From Chaunax sp. Z400 (lineage: Eukaryota > Chordata > Actinopteri > Lophiiformes > Chaunacidae): a stretch of 64,000 bases of DNA. Each line of letters opens with the position of its first letter. The stretch's first letter is position 1. The stretch lies in the NCBI GenBank assembly GCA_037577475.1, contig CM075190.1, forward strand, positions 1,778,501 to 1,842,500, given 5' to 3'. The notes under the pieces are model-generated. The model searched no databases, was not told the origin of the DNA, and saw only the letters and a program-made list of their open reading frames with translations. A program made the translations under genes and the position numbers. Positions 37,851 to 48,984 of this stretch are shown piece after piece.

Positions 37851-38555
37851 CGCAGGAACAGTAGAGGAGTGCATGTGTTCTGTGCCCTAATCACTGCTGG
37901 GAGAGGGGGAGAGGAGGAGAGGAGAGGGCTGCTCCAGGTGCTGCCAGGATTGGGGCAGCAGAGGTCTTTGAAGGAGGAGTGCAAAGAGAAAAGAGCTTTG
38001 TGCCTCCCTCAGATGCAAAGCAACTGGCAGCGGAGGAGGAGAGAGCTTGGGAGAAAGAGGTGCTCCCTTCAGGTACAATATACAGCTGGAAGCCAGGAAG
38101 AAGGTCATCTCCAGGATTTTATATCCTCGGTGATGTCACGGGGCAGCAACAGGACCCCCTGTAGTTTCCAGTGGGTCTCGTCCAATGGTGGCAAGTTTGG
38201 GTAGAGGAATTTTGCACCTAGGTGCGAGTGGAGCATGGCCACATGGGAGATGGAGTCTCTCATGTACTCCCTTTGTTTGGAAGTTTGTGAACCTTTCCTA
38301 TCAGGCTGTAGAAGATGCGTGTAGGCCTCACTCAGGCCTTGTGAAACATACCAGGCCTTTCTTTGTTTCAGCTGATACAGCTTCAAACATGTCCTTACCA
38401 ATTTCTGTGACCTTTAGACTTCTAAGATCATGCACCTCCTCTATAACGCAAAAGTTATCATCAACTCACAGCAAAACAATTAACAGCTGTGCTGTGTGGT
38501 GTCTGTGTGATGTCTGTGGTCTCATCACATTCAATCGAGTAATAATTACAACACA
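37851..38555. other. Intron 5 stretch, nothing recognised
   Basis: A purine-rich patch at 37,900-38,060 keeps a moderate open frame on both strands, but neither translation looks like a known domain and no splice-flanked exon is obvious. Confidence 0.5.
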
Positions 38556-38559
38556 GTCA

Positions 38560-38675
38560 CATGTTCTAATGCAGGCCATATCCCATTCTATTTTTAGATT
38601 TCACAAAAGCCAATTAAAAATGGACCACGGGCCGCAGTTGGCCTGCATTAGTAGTTTGGATACCCTGACCTAGAT
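38560..38675. mobile_element. hAT-type transposon end fragment
   Basis: CACGGGCCGCAGTTGGCCTG followed by AGTTTGGATACCCTGA resembles the ends of Charlie/hAT elements, which carry GGGCCGC...TTTGACACCCCTG. Only one end is seen. Confidence 0.4.
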
Positions 38676-38689
38676 ATATGAAATGTGGG

Positions 38690-39635
38690 ACATGTGTAAC
38701 ATATCAAGCTCTCTTATTAAGCCTCTTGGCTTAAAACCAACAGGAAGTTGGCCATTTTCAATCAAACAATACATGCATATTTTTCCAATTTGCATGTATT
38801 GTAGTTTGACAAAGTAGTTTAACCCCATTCACTTCAAAGTGGGGAGCAGAGTCTCAACACTTGAAGAATGAAAAGTTATCAAAAGGTTTTCGTATAACTC
38901 TAAAATTGTGGCCATGGCAACACAGCAAATTTGGATGTTTTCACTATGAAACAGGAAGTAGTAATAACGCTACTGGTCCAGTCTTTGACAAACCTCCCAT
39001 GCTGGATCAGTGTCCCTCCCTGAAATCATCTATGTGTCAAAATGTAGTAATTGTCACAGTGCCACCTGCTGGCAACAGGAAATGTTATATTTTATACCTT
39101 CATGTAGCCCGTTGACCATATTGATATCATAATATACTGGGACATATATTCAAATAAAGAATTCGATGAATGACGTGGTTGTGGTGGCCCGGAGAATTTC
39201 CATCATTCACCATCAAGCAGGAAGTTGTTATAATTCCGCTATCCATCGTCCAATCTTAACCAAACTTCACGTGTTGGATAAAAGTCCAGCCATGAATACA
39301 TCTACATGGCAATATTCAGTTACAGTGATAGCACCACCAGCTGGCAACAGGAAGTAAGCCTCGAGTGACAAATATCTTTGGATTTACATGAAATTTTCAT
39401 GGTGTGGTCCTCACATCATATATTGGAAGAAGATGTACAATTCCTGGTGTACTCTTGCACCACATAATGGAAACAAAGATACGTATCATACTCCTTTGTG
39501 CAGTGTGCATAATGCATGTAAATTAAGAGCTGTGTTCATCTGCAGGTGTCTCGTAGCGAGGCTAGCGGGGCGATTACCCCGACAGTGCTCAGGGTGTAAG
39601 GGCCCTTCAATATTGCTTGCAGCTTTAATTTATAG
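38690..39635. repeat. Fish dispersed repeat with CAACAGGAAGT motifs
   Basis: The motif CCACCTGCTGGCAACAGGAA at 39,061 recurs as CCACCAGCTGGCAACAGGAA at about 39,333, and CAGGAAGTTG or AGGAAGTAG pieces recur too. The right end, GGGCCCTTCAATATTGCTTG then CAGCTTTAATT, is the usual end of a family seen widely in fish. No coding frame of note. Confidence 0.6.
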
Positions 39636-40774
39636 TTATGTACCTTTGGCTTAAGTCATTACATTCCCTTACAACACACCATGGTTGAATTTCTGCCGCA
39701 TAAACATTTTTAAAAGAACTTGTTGAAACAGAACAGCTAATAGTTAGTGGACTGCCAAGTGAGATGCTAAGTTAAGTGATGTTTCCTGGTCATATCTTCT
39801 TTTTTTTTTCATCAAAATCCAAAATATGTCCACACTGTATTTCAATTGCTGAGAGCGAAGTTAAAAATGCTCATCCTATTGTCTGCTTGCCATTACCTGC
39901 CTGGCACTAGCACCATTTGAAGGCTTCACGCATGTGTGCCTTGCGAATATGCACCACTGTTCTTGGATCATTGAAACTACTTAATGACCAAGATAAGGGA
40001 TTGTTACACCACTATACAGTGTCTACCTCAACTTCAAAATATTAGCTGTTACAAGTCCTTCTTTGTGTGACCGTGCTGCCTCAGTCACTTGGCAGCACCT
40101 TCAGTGATTTATTATTAAGTGTTGGAAGAAGTTGAGGTTCTCTTCTGATGATGGGTACTAGACAAATCCTGGTCTCATCATGTGCTGTTGTTAAGACGTT
40201 CATTTGCTCCTTTATATAACAACAATAACTGAGGCTGGACCGAATTCATTAATACTTTAGAACATGAAATCTCTTAAATTTTTGTGAATGAACCAAAACC
40301 AATTTACAATTTGCAAAGTATCTCTAATTGGTTAGAATAACTTTACACAAATGCAACATAAAAAATATGCAGATATGACCCTGTGTCAAGTCAGTCTTTA
40401 TCTAATCACAAATCAAATCACAACAAAGGTCATCTCAAGGTACTTTCCAAGAGAGCAGACTGAGACCATATTCTTTACTCTACAGAGACCCAACAATTCC
40501 CCCATGAGCAAGAACTTGGCAATGGTGGCGATGAAAAACTGCCTTTGTCTCTCCTGGAACACATTATACTACGTTTTACTAATACAGCGGCCAAAGGGCA
40601 TGAGGATTCAAGAGTTGGTGAATTTGTCTAATATCTGAAATATCGAATCTGAGCGAATTCACATATATTCTTCTCAAAGAATGTTGCATGAGTGTCTGCC
40701 CTTTCTGCCTGTATCTCTATAGCTTAGATCTCTCTCTCTCTCCCTCTGTCTCTCCCTTTTTGCTTTTCTTGCAG
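39636..40774. other. Intron 5, 3' end
   Basis: Ordinary AT-rich intron ending in a long CT tract (40,727-40,770) and TTGCAG acceptor. No repeat family recognised. Confidence 0.6.
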
Positions 40775-40906
40775 CCACTGTGCGCCTTGCTCAGAGAGAA
40801 GAAAGCGCTTGTTTGTGCAGGACCTTCTCACCTGTAAATGTTTCTGCAAATTCACACAATTATACTGCAAGTCCAGACAACTTGAGTTAAACGAAAGAAC
40901 TTGCAG
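40775..40906 (+). CDS. vegfa: VEGF-A heparin-binding exon (exon 7 of the mammalian gene)
   Basis: A 132-base exon completing the split codon (TAC, Tyr139) and coding residues 140-182 with two bases of Arg183. The text HCAPCSERRKRLFVQD, LTCKCFCKF, YCKSRQLELNERTC carries seven of the eight heparin-domain cysteines (C141, C144, C159, C161, C163, C170, C182). CSERRK and RQLELNERTC are diagnostic of VEGF-A. This domain binds heparan sulfate and neuropilin. It is preceded by a long pyrimidine tract. The donor GTTTGT at 40,907 is weak at positions +3 and +4. Reading through it adds 42 residues before a TAA at 41,034-41,036. Confidence 0.97.
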
Positions 40907-43072
40907 GTTTGTTTACCATACATACAGGAAAAATCCCTTTCTTCCACTGGTGTACCCCCGTATCCATCCTTATCTGTGGAGTTGGATTTCCCATCGAGGA
41001 ATGCATGCTTCTCCTGCTTTTTGGATGTTTTGTTAATTTTTGTACATGGGAATTTGGCAACACCATGCTTCTCTGTGCTTGCACTGTCTACTGTCAGACG
41101 TCATCATATTTAAGTGCTGATGGTGTCGTCTGTTCTCAACTGAAATGTTTTAATCCAGTCTGAGTGTTGTACTGAACTCCTTGCATGATACTTACGTTGT
41201 TTAGCGCAGACAGACTTTTCCAACATTCATTATAAGTGTCGGTTAGAACTCCCAGACCCACACATTCCATATGACATCACTCTAGTCAACAATTATTATT
41301 TAACATTCATGCACATTACAAGCTGTTGTTGAGTGAACATATTTGAAGAGAAATTTTATTTATTTAACCTTTATTTAACCAGGAGAATAAAACCCATTGA
41401 GATCAAAGATCTCTTTTACAAGGGTGACCTGGCCAAGAAGGCAGCAGTGCTTGGTGCAGAAAGATGGTTATGGTGAATTACTTTAAAATAAGTGACCTTG
41501 TGTTAATTGGGTGACTAAAGACATTATATAAAGGCTGTTCAAAGAGTTTTATGAGCCTAAGAGGATTTGAAATTGCAGCTCATGGAGGTGCATGAAAACC
41601 TTTAAAGGGTTGGTTCACCCATATGTTCTCTTATACCTAGTATATGAGTGTTTTAGTGTAAATAGCATGTTGGTAAAGAAGCTCAGATACAGTTGGTGTG
41701 TTAAGGCTGAGTGTGGACTAACAAGTGAAAAAGCTCAGCTTAACATCATCAAAGACTATGAAAAAAGCCCAGTTAGCTCCAGCATTTATCCAACCTGCTA
41801 AATAATTACATGATGATCCAGATGAAGTTGTTGATGCCTCACTTGAAGTTCTGTTGTTCTTGTAGGGAGCAACTCTCCATGAATGAGCCCAGTGCTGGCT
41901 GTGGATATGCTAATGTTAGCTGCAGCTGCTGTATGGGGGACTTGTCTTTCCAAACACAGTCCATTCTTCAGCTTTTAGATATATTAAGTGTTTGACCAGG
42001 TGTTTTCTTGGTCTAGATGTGTTGTCCTGGCCAGCTTTGCATTCGTTATAGTGACACAGACATTACAGTGAGTTTTCTCAGGGTTGATTTTTGAAAAGTG
42101 TTGCCACACCTAGAAGGGTGACTAGTCTCACACTTATTGTATATTACTTATATTACTCAGTTGCACTCTGGTACTCTAGTATTAGGTGCTGAAATTTGTC
42201 ACAAATTGACTTAACTTGAATTGTTGCTTAACCCTAATCTTTACTCATATGGAGCAAACTCCATTTGCTTTTAAAGACTGTGAGATATGACAAAATCTCT
42301 TTTAAAGTTAGTTTGTGGACCTTGATTTAAGAACTTTGTTCAAAACTTTTTATATGGCCAGATACCACAAGACGAAACTGATTTTTTTTCCACTGCTGTT
42401 TTTGAGAGCAGGAAGACCTCTAAAAAAGACAGGTATAGTGATCATGCTGCGTGCACAGTTGTCGCATTTACTGGCTCTTGACAGTTTCGTGAGTAAACAC
42501 ACTAATAAGTAGAGTTAAACTCATCACCCTGGATGTGTGTAATATTTAGCCAAATAGAGAGGTGCTTGGACTACTGCCTCAAGGTTGTGTTTCATGACCT
42601 CTCATGACCCAATCACTTCCATGACCTCTGACCCTGGTGAGACCCTCCACACTGCTAGGGATAGAGCCACACACTTTAAGGTGGAGTGGCCACTGAAATG
42701 AGTTCAATCTGCAGCTCAGTGTTCAGGAGAGAGAGAGAGAGGAGGGGGTTTAGAGGTTGGGGATCTCTGGAACTGGAGTTAGGTGCCTGTTCACCCCTTC
42801 ACTTGACTTCACCCTAGCTGCCTGTTCCAGCTATAACCCTGCCCTCTGGAATCTTGAACTACTACGATTGTAGTAGTAGATATCATACACAGCCAAAAAA
42901 CTACTACAAGTTGGAAACTGACCCAGACCATCTATCCCCCAACCTGCAGTCTTCATCACAATCCACTTCTGCTTCCTGTTCTGCCGCATCCCTAAAGAAT
43001 AACCTTTATGCATGGAGAAGTTAGCATTTTCTGCTTGTCACTTAAACCACATTTTCAACTTGTCCTCCACAG
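40907..43072 (+). other. vegfa intron before the last coding exon (2,166 bp)
   Basis: Weak GTTTGT donor and CTCCACAG acceptor. Apart from the repeat at 41,346-41,452 and a short GA run near 42,728-42,742, nothing is recognised. Confidence 0.7.
41346..41452. repeat. Common fish dispersed repeat (TTATTTAACC type)
   Basis: The string TTATTTAACCTTTATTTAAC, then CAGGAG...CATTGAGATCAAAGATCTC and TTTTACAAGGGTGACCTGGC, is a fragment I know as abundant in fish genomes. Family name uncertain. Confidence 0.65.
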
Positions 43073-43094
43073 ATGTGACAAACCGAGGAGATGA
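43073..43094 (+). CDS. vegfa: VEGF-A last coding exon (CDKPRR and stop)
   Basis: After CCTCCACAG, the first base A completes Arg183 and the exon then reads TGT GAC AAA CCG AGG AGA TGA. The six residues CDKPRR are the same as the C-terminus of mammalian VEGF121/165, where C184 pairs in the heparin domain and the final Arg contacts neuropilin. The phase (two bases from the previous exon) fits exactly. Confidence 0.95.
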
Positions 43095-46000
43095 GACCAG
43101 CAAAACTGTTATGAAGGAATTATTTTCTTGCACAGCACTTTGAAACTTCAGGATGCATTCCCTGCAAGGACAAGAAACACCAATTCAAGACAGGACATTC
43201 TGGATGCAGGTCTTGCCACTCTTTTCACCTAAAGATATTAATAGATATATGTACATATACTATAAGTACATTGACATTGCGTACTGCTGCTACAGAAAAA
43301 GAAATGAAGGCACCACTGGTGTGTGAATGGGAAATGTTTCACTGACGTCCTGCTTATGTGTAGAAATAGTAGGGGAAATCTTTTATGTAACACTTCACTA
43401 GATGCTGGTCTACTGTGGATACTGTGGATGAATTAAATATTTCCTAGTAAAAATACAGTGGTGCAGTTGAAAGCAAACTTGCCTCCAAACTCACTCTCTC
43501 AAACAGGAGGTGGAGGAACACCTGTTGTACTTGAACTGATCGGCAGGTCCACCAACTGTTTCCTTCTGTGACATGATGTGAAGTTTTGTCTCCATGGTAT
43601 GGACTGACCCAAGCTGGTGTGAGAATACACCTAAAAAGTATCTCAGTGTTTCCTGAAGTGACTGTGGATACAGGTTGCACACCATGGTGACTGATAATGT
43701 GAAGATGACCATCTTCCCTCATGGAGGGGTTCTGTGATTACAGCAACAACTCCACTGAAGATTAAGGGTGAAGTTTTGGCAAGTAAAAAGTTAGGTTGAG
43801 TTAGGGTTAGACCTGTGGGCAAATAAAAAACTTAACGTTGGAGTTCAGGGTCAGACAAAATTTAGAAAGTGGAACAAACCACTACCTGTTTCTGGTTCTG
43901 CGTCTTTCATGTAACCCTTTTCTGGTGGGAAAACATTTTGTCTCTCTTTTTGTGTGCAGAGTTTATTATTTATATGTGATGTATTGTATTCCTTTCACAA
44001 AATGTCTGTCTAAAAGGATATTACTGTAGGTATATACAGATCATAAAAAACTACACTAGCTGATCACTGATCAAATCAGCATCTGACTGTCGAAATCTTC
44101 TTTTTGTAATGACTTTCTGTGTGTTTCAAACAGTCAGATATTCACAACAGAACAGTTAATCATAAATGACCTGTATATACTTACTAGATATCCTTTTGTC
44201 TAGTACACTTCATCTTATTTATAGAATATGTTCAGTATTCTTCATTCTGATATTTATATGCAGTGTTATGTTTATTTTTGTTTGTACTTCTCAACTGTTT
44301 TCAGTCTGTTCAGAGATGTGAATGGAGAACACATGTGACTGTAGACTCATTTTTTGTGGAGAAAATTAACCAAAAGACAAACCTTTGACATTCCTGATTT
44401 AAACTAAAGCTGTGTTTCACACCAGCTGGAGGACTATCATTGTGGGCCAACTGACCGATAGAAACCCTAGCCACCAACATGTGCATGCATGATGTGCCAA
44501 CACAGGTGTTTTTCATTTTGGACTGGGGTGATGGACATGTGGTTTTGCACTTGTGGCCCTGAGGACATGTCATATGAAGGACTGAAGGAGTCTGTTTGCT
44601 GCTGCCTAGGTCGGACCTAATTTAGTGAATACTGTCCAATCAGACTGAGGCCTTAGTCCGGGGGTGGTAAACTGGCACTGAGTCCTCTCTGACTTCAACC
44701 CAGGCGATGACATAACATCCTCACTTACTATTCATGCCCCTGAGATAACACATGGACAAGGATTAGTCATCTGTGCTCTGGAACTAACAGCTCACATGCT
44801 CAAGTGAGTAACTTTTACTGTTAAGAGAAACATTCATGGAAAATATATGTTACATGTTTCCTGTAAAAACAGCCAGCTAGGGAGGGACTTGTTGGGGATT
44901 TTGATTGATGTTTATAGTAGCCAATAGCATTAGCACTTAATGCACATTTCATCCCTCCGGTATTACAGTAAGATGTCCAACTAGCTGCTCTGGCCACCTG
45001 GGAGCTCCAAGTGAATGCGGCTGCTTAAATGTTAAAAGTATATGACTTACTGTATATGTACAGTGATCAGTGAGGCCCATCATCAGAAACACTCCAGCAG
45101 TGTCCCTGTGACATGAAATCGTAAAACTAGCTCTCTGCTGTTAAAATTGAACAATAACCATTTGGTCAAAATTGGTTGAGTCAAACTTACTTGAGAACAA
45201 ATATTAGATCTTGATGTAATTTTAATTTTTCGTTTTAATGTCAGCTTGACTTTAATGCTGCCAGTTTACCTTTTAGAATCAGCTACTACTGTTCAGGTGA
45301 ACTGACCTCCTGTACTTCCATCCTCAAACTAGCAGCCTGCAGGCACTGAGACCATCTGCTCTCTCAGTACTCGCACTTGTTCAGTTATTTTTGTGTCTCA
45401 TTCCTTGGCACCCAGTTCCTTACTTATTTATATTTTGAAGAGAAAATATTCTCAAACAAAGAATAACTTAACCATAACAAACTAAAATATATTCTGTGCT
45501 CAATAAATGTATTTCCGTGGTTGCTATCATCCATATGACGCAGAATAACATCTATCACTCAGTTGGAGTCATTTGTTCTCTCTCTGCTCTGTGTGCTGGT
45601 ACTGTGCACTCGCTCACTGTCTCTCGCTCTCTCAACATCTTTGCTCTGTGCTCTCTAAATTATACCTGTACACTCGCTCAACTTGGCAAAGCGTTACAGT
45701 GTGCCACAAAACCAGCCAATCACAAAGTTGGAGAAAGTAATCCTTTTTGGCTGTTTTGTCTAAAATCGGTTTGTAGTACAATTATTCACCACATTATGGA
45801 AGCACGGTTAGAAATGCTAACTAATTTAAGATAGCTAATTTCAACTGGATTACTATCCTGACAGAGAGGGCAAGTCACCAACACATAGAAAGACAAACAA
45901 CCATTCACACTCACAGTCACACCAACAGGCAATTTAGAGAAAGCAGGAACCCACACAGACACGGGGAGAACATGGAGACTCCACACACAAAAGTCCCAGG

Positions 46001-46370
46001 TCCTGAACCCATGACCTTCTTGTTGTGTGGCAGGGGTGCTACCATTACTTTCAACCATTTCTGTTATATGATTCAATAATAAAAAAAAAAAACTTATCAA
46101 AAGGATACTGAAAGACATTTGTTTGTGTACAGAAAGTCCCAGTGCACACTCAGGAATGACATGCAAAAATAATGTCAAAACTCAGTGATGATGAGAAAAT
46201 TCTATTTGTATTTAAATGACAGACATTGTTTTGGTTTTTACAACCACACATTTTTTTGTATATTTTCACATTAATATATTTATTGGTGCTCTAAAATATT
46301 ATATTGATATTAATAATCTTACGTTGCTTTTAGTGTAACTATTAAAATATATTTATTTTGAAAATAAATT
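43095..46370 (+). other. Probable vegfa 3' untranslated region
   Basis: No coding sequence follows the stop. Candidate poly-A signals are ATTAAA at 43,432, AATAAA at 43,822, AATAAA at 45,502 and AATAAA at 46,363. ATTTA-type AU-rich motifs occur near 43,970, 44,216, 44,250, 45,425 and 46,350. The 13-mer ATTTATTGGTGCT at 46,278-46,290 also occurs, as I remember it, near the 3' end of the human VEGFA 3' UTR, which argues for the distal end. A piece of the common fish repeat is inserted at 45,863-46,055. Confidence 0.5.
45863..46055. repeat. Fragment of the common fish repeat
   Basis: ACAAACAACCATTCACACTC, CAATTTAGAGAAAGCAGG, CACACAGACACGGGGAGAAC and CCATGACCTTCTTGTTGTGT match the arms of the repeat at 27.4-28.1 kb without the 32-bp expansion. 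Confidence 0.75.
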
Positions 46371-46440
46371 TTTCTTATTAAATGTCAACTTGTTTAAAAG
46401 CATATCTTCTGCGTGAAAATGATGGTGTCACATAAATATT

Positions 46441-47056
46441 ATATACTGAGCAACAGTAAAAACACATCGTTCTGTTGGATTTCATGCCATCCTGTTCATA
46501 TTATTTACAAATCAGAAAGTGTGGATGGTGAGACAGAGAACAACAATAGTCACTACCATGCGTGTCTACCTCCAGCATTTATCACTACTTTACACCTCCT
46601 GAATGGATCAGATGTTATTCTGGACTTGTAGGATGACGTCATTCTTCCTGCAGAGCTGTGACAAGTTGTTCATGTGTTGCTGGAGCAGGATCTCTCTCTC
46701 TTACCTGTTGATCCTGAACGTCCCACAGATGCTCTATTGGGTTGAGATCTGGTGAATATGCTGGCCAAGGAAGGACAGAGACATTGTTCTGGTCCAGGTA
46801 GGCTACTCCTGACAGACATGAGCCACATGTGGTCTGGCATTGTAATGCATGAAGGTGATGCCTGATTGTTGTATCCTTGGAATGACATGTGGACCTAGGA
46901 CCGTATCTCGGTAACGGATGGCTGTCAGTGTACCGTGGATGTGGACAAGTTCTGACCGTCATCCATTAGTAGTGGCCCCCCACATCATGACATCATCACC
47001 CGTGAAAGGAAAATATTGGGTTCTTAAAAATATATTTTTAAAGTTGCTCAGTATAT
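46441..47056 (-). mobile_element. Internally deleted Tc1 element with inverted ends
   Basis: The ends ATATACTGAGCAAC (46,441-46,454) and GTTGCTCAGTATAT (47,043-47,056) are perfect 14-bp inverted repeats flanked by TA-rich sequence, as expected for Tc1 insertion at TA. The minus strand of 46,962-46,639 codes a C-terminal transposase piece with LDQNNVSVLPWPAYSPDLNP then IEHLWDVQDQQV, including the last catalytic region. The N-terminal half is missing, so the element cannot move itself. It sits just beyond the last vegfa poly-A candidate. Confidence 0.85.
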
Positions 47057-47084
47057 TATAAATATATAAACATTTTTCTGATTT

Positions 47085-47420
47085 TGGTAGATCATAAACA
47101 GACAATACATACTTGCCTGGAACTATGCCTGGCTGGAATAGTGTACAGGAACATCTGTGCCGGGTATGGATTAGAAGTCCCCAAGTCCCGGTGGGAGGCA
47201 CCATCGAAAGTGGTTGATAACCACAGAGCCAAGATCCTCTGGGACTTCAAGTTCCAGACTGACAAACAGCTACTGGCTAACCAACCAGACACAGTGGTGG
47301 TTGACAAGGAGCAGAAGAGGGCAGTTGTGATAGATGAGACAATCCCAGCTGACAGTAACATCAGGGTGAAGGTCACGCTTCCATTTGCTCGCGGAATGCT
47401 GGCACGCTATTTAAAACCAC
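47085..47420 (+). mobile_element. Non-LTR retrotransposon ORF remnant (C-terminal part)
   Basis: One frame reads LEVPKSRWEAPSKVVDNHRA, KILWDFKFQTDKQLLANQPD, TVVVDKEQKRAVVIDETIP, ADSNIRVK. The pattern KILWDF-IQTD...PD-VVVDK...-VID-A-P-D is the end of an ORF repeatedly annotated as reverse transcriptase in fish and frogs. The PD...VDK arrangement resembles a restriction-like endonuclease site, so an R2/R4-type LINE is possible, but I am not sure of the clade. Both ends are cut off. Confidence 0.6.
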
Positions 47421-47499
47421 ACACCTTGATGTTTTTCCACCCTTGTATGGTTCAGTGTGAACCAAACAATGGATTTCATTACAGCGCTGTTGCGTGATC

Positions 47500-48984
47500 T
47501 CTGTGCGAAAGAGGCAATCCAGCCTGATCAGTCAAAAAGATGGTATTTCCTTTAATAGAATTTAAATTCCTGTGTTCTATATAAATTGATATATTGGTCT
47601 ACACAATCCACAATAAAAGTGATTAACACACACATGGATCGGAGACTATATTTCATTTTAGCATGACTTCATCTATATACCCGCATGTACTACTTATAAT
47701 AAATACAAACTGTGATGGGTAAATAATAATATAACTTGGGATTGAAAATATTTTAAAATGAGATTTTGAAAGTGTCATAATCAACCAAACACACAGGTGA
47801 TCCACAGATTGATCATTTTCTTTTAATGAGACTAGTTGGAAATGGTCAAAAGAGGGCCAACAGTATTACAACGTATCTTCTGTCTTTAAAAAGTCCTGCC
47901 AGAATAAGTTTGGCCCATACAAAATTTAAATCCTGGTGCTCCTAAAAGTAAGTTAGTAAATAAATGAATGGAATGTGTTGAAATATCAAGGTAAGTAAAG
48001 GATTTATAATAATGGTTTCACTTAGCCTCAGTCACTTCGGTGTGTATATAGACAAAGCAACATGTGTTTATATCAGTCATCTTAGTTTTAATCCTTGTCT
48101 TCATGTTGTGATTCATGCTTGGATAAGTCAGTAATTTAATTTTTTCCTCTCATTTTTAACCCCCTCTCTGCTTATTATTTTGTTCAGTACAATAAATAAA
48201 CAAAATGCTGCGTGTTATATACGACAGCTGATTTCAATGAAAGCTTTTCTTGGTTTATTCGTTGAAGTTCGGTGAGGTAACCTTTGCTACTGGATTAATG
48301 TTTAAGAACTTGTGAACTTTGTTCTTGCAGCTGAATGACAGCTCACTGGAAAACATGTAAGAGTTGCTGTAACCTGAATTCCTGAGTGAGGAACCATAAG
48401 ACAACCAAAGAGCGTTCTGAGGTAGCACCTTCACAAAAGATTAGGAATTAATGTTCTACACAAGTGTGAAAGCACTTTATCATGGTCGATTTGAATCCTC
48501 AATAAAACCCAGTGAGAGAGCTCCTGTAAGTCCTTGTGCTGCTAAATACTCTGAAGAATGCTGCAAGTGATTTGATCTTTGATTAGATTGTCGCTGGACT
48601 TTCAATTGCTCCCACACTAATGCCACAGTAACCTGGAACATGTTGTCTGTCAGACCCTTCATTTGATAAAGATCATTTTCCACTGACATGCAGTGTCAAT
48701 CTGTCTGTCAGCTAAAATAAAAACAAGAGAGAAATGATGTGTTCATTGTAGTGATTATATTACAAATCATTATCTGCAGCTGTGTGACTTCTTTCAGCCT
48801 GTTTTGGTTTTTTACTTCACACTTAAAGCTCCCATCAAACAGGTTTCCAGCATCAGGAGGCAGCTGTTTTAAGTGAAAAGACTCGACAAAGACTCACTAC
48901 ATCAGCACCGCACATCAGACACACAGTATAAGTATAATAAGTTCAGTACAGAGATTGGTCTAAATGCACCTCACTCTTTTCTGT
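47500..48984. other. AT-rich intergenic stretch, no gene recognised
   Basis: A minus-strand open frame of 69 codons at 48,480-48,689 has no recognised domain and no supporting context. No repeat family is recognised. Confidence 0.6.

Larger units (their letters stand above)
23437..43094 (+). other. vegfa: Whole coding span of the VEGF-A gene, seven coding exons
   Basis: The product is a secreted dimeric growth factor that binds VEGF receptor tyrosine kinases and drives blood-vessel growth. Joining 23,437-23,502, 25,124-25,166, 31,316-31,512, 32,819-32,895, 32,980-33,012, 40,775-40,906 and 43,073-43,094 gives an open frame of 189 codons plus TGA, with GT-AG borders at every intron. Residues 1-22 are a hydrophobic signal peptide. 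Residues 49-127 hold the eight cystine-knot cysteines (C49, C74, C80, C83, C84, C91, C125, C127) with RCGGCC at 79-84. An NIT glycosylation site is at 98-100. Residues 141-184 hold eight further cysteines of the heparin-binding domain, and the tail is CDKPRR. Length and layout equal the heparin-binding form usual for fish VEGF-A (about 188 aa). The SFTEH and EHTY strings fit the vegfaa paralogue better than vegfab or plgf, from memory only. Confidence 0.96.

Noticed and set aside
37704..38204. 166-codon plus-strand frame in intron 5
   Set aside because: It begins inside the SINE-like repeat and continues in purine-rich sequence. The minus strand is equally open and no domain is recognisable.
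23437..43094. Alternative identity as placental growth factor, VEGF-B, VEGF-C/D or vegfab
   Set aside because: The CSERRK...RQLELNERTC heparin domain and CDKPRR tail are VEGF-A features. VEGF-C/D have long Cys-rich C-termini. The vegfab paralogue cannot be fully excluded without alignment.
48480..48689. 69-codon minus-strand frame downstream of vegfa
   Set aside because: No recognised domain, splice context or neighbour. Open frames of this length are expected by chance.
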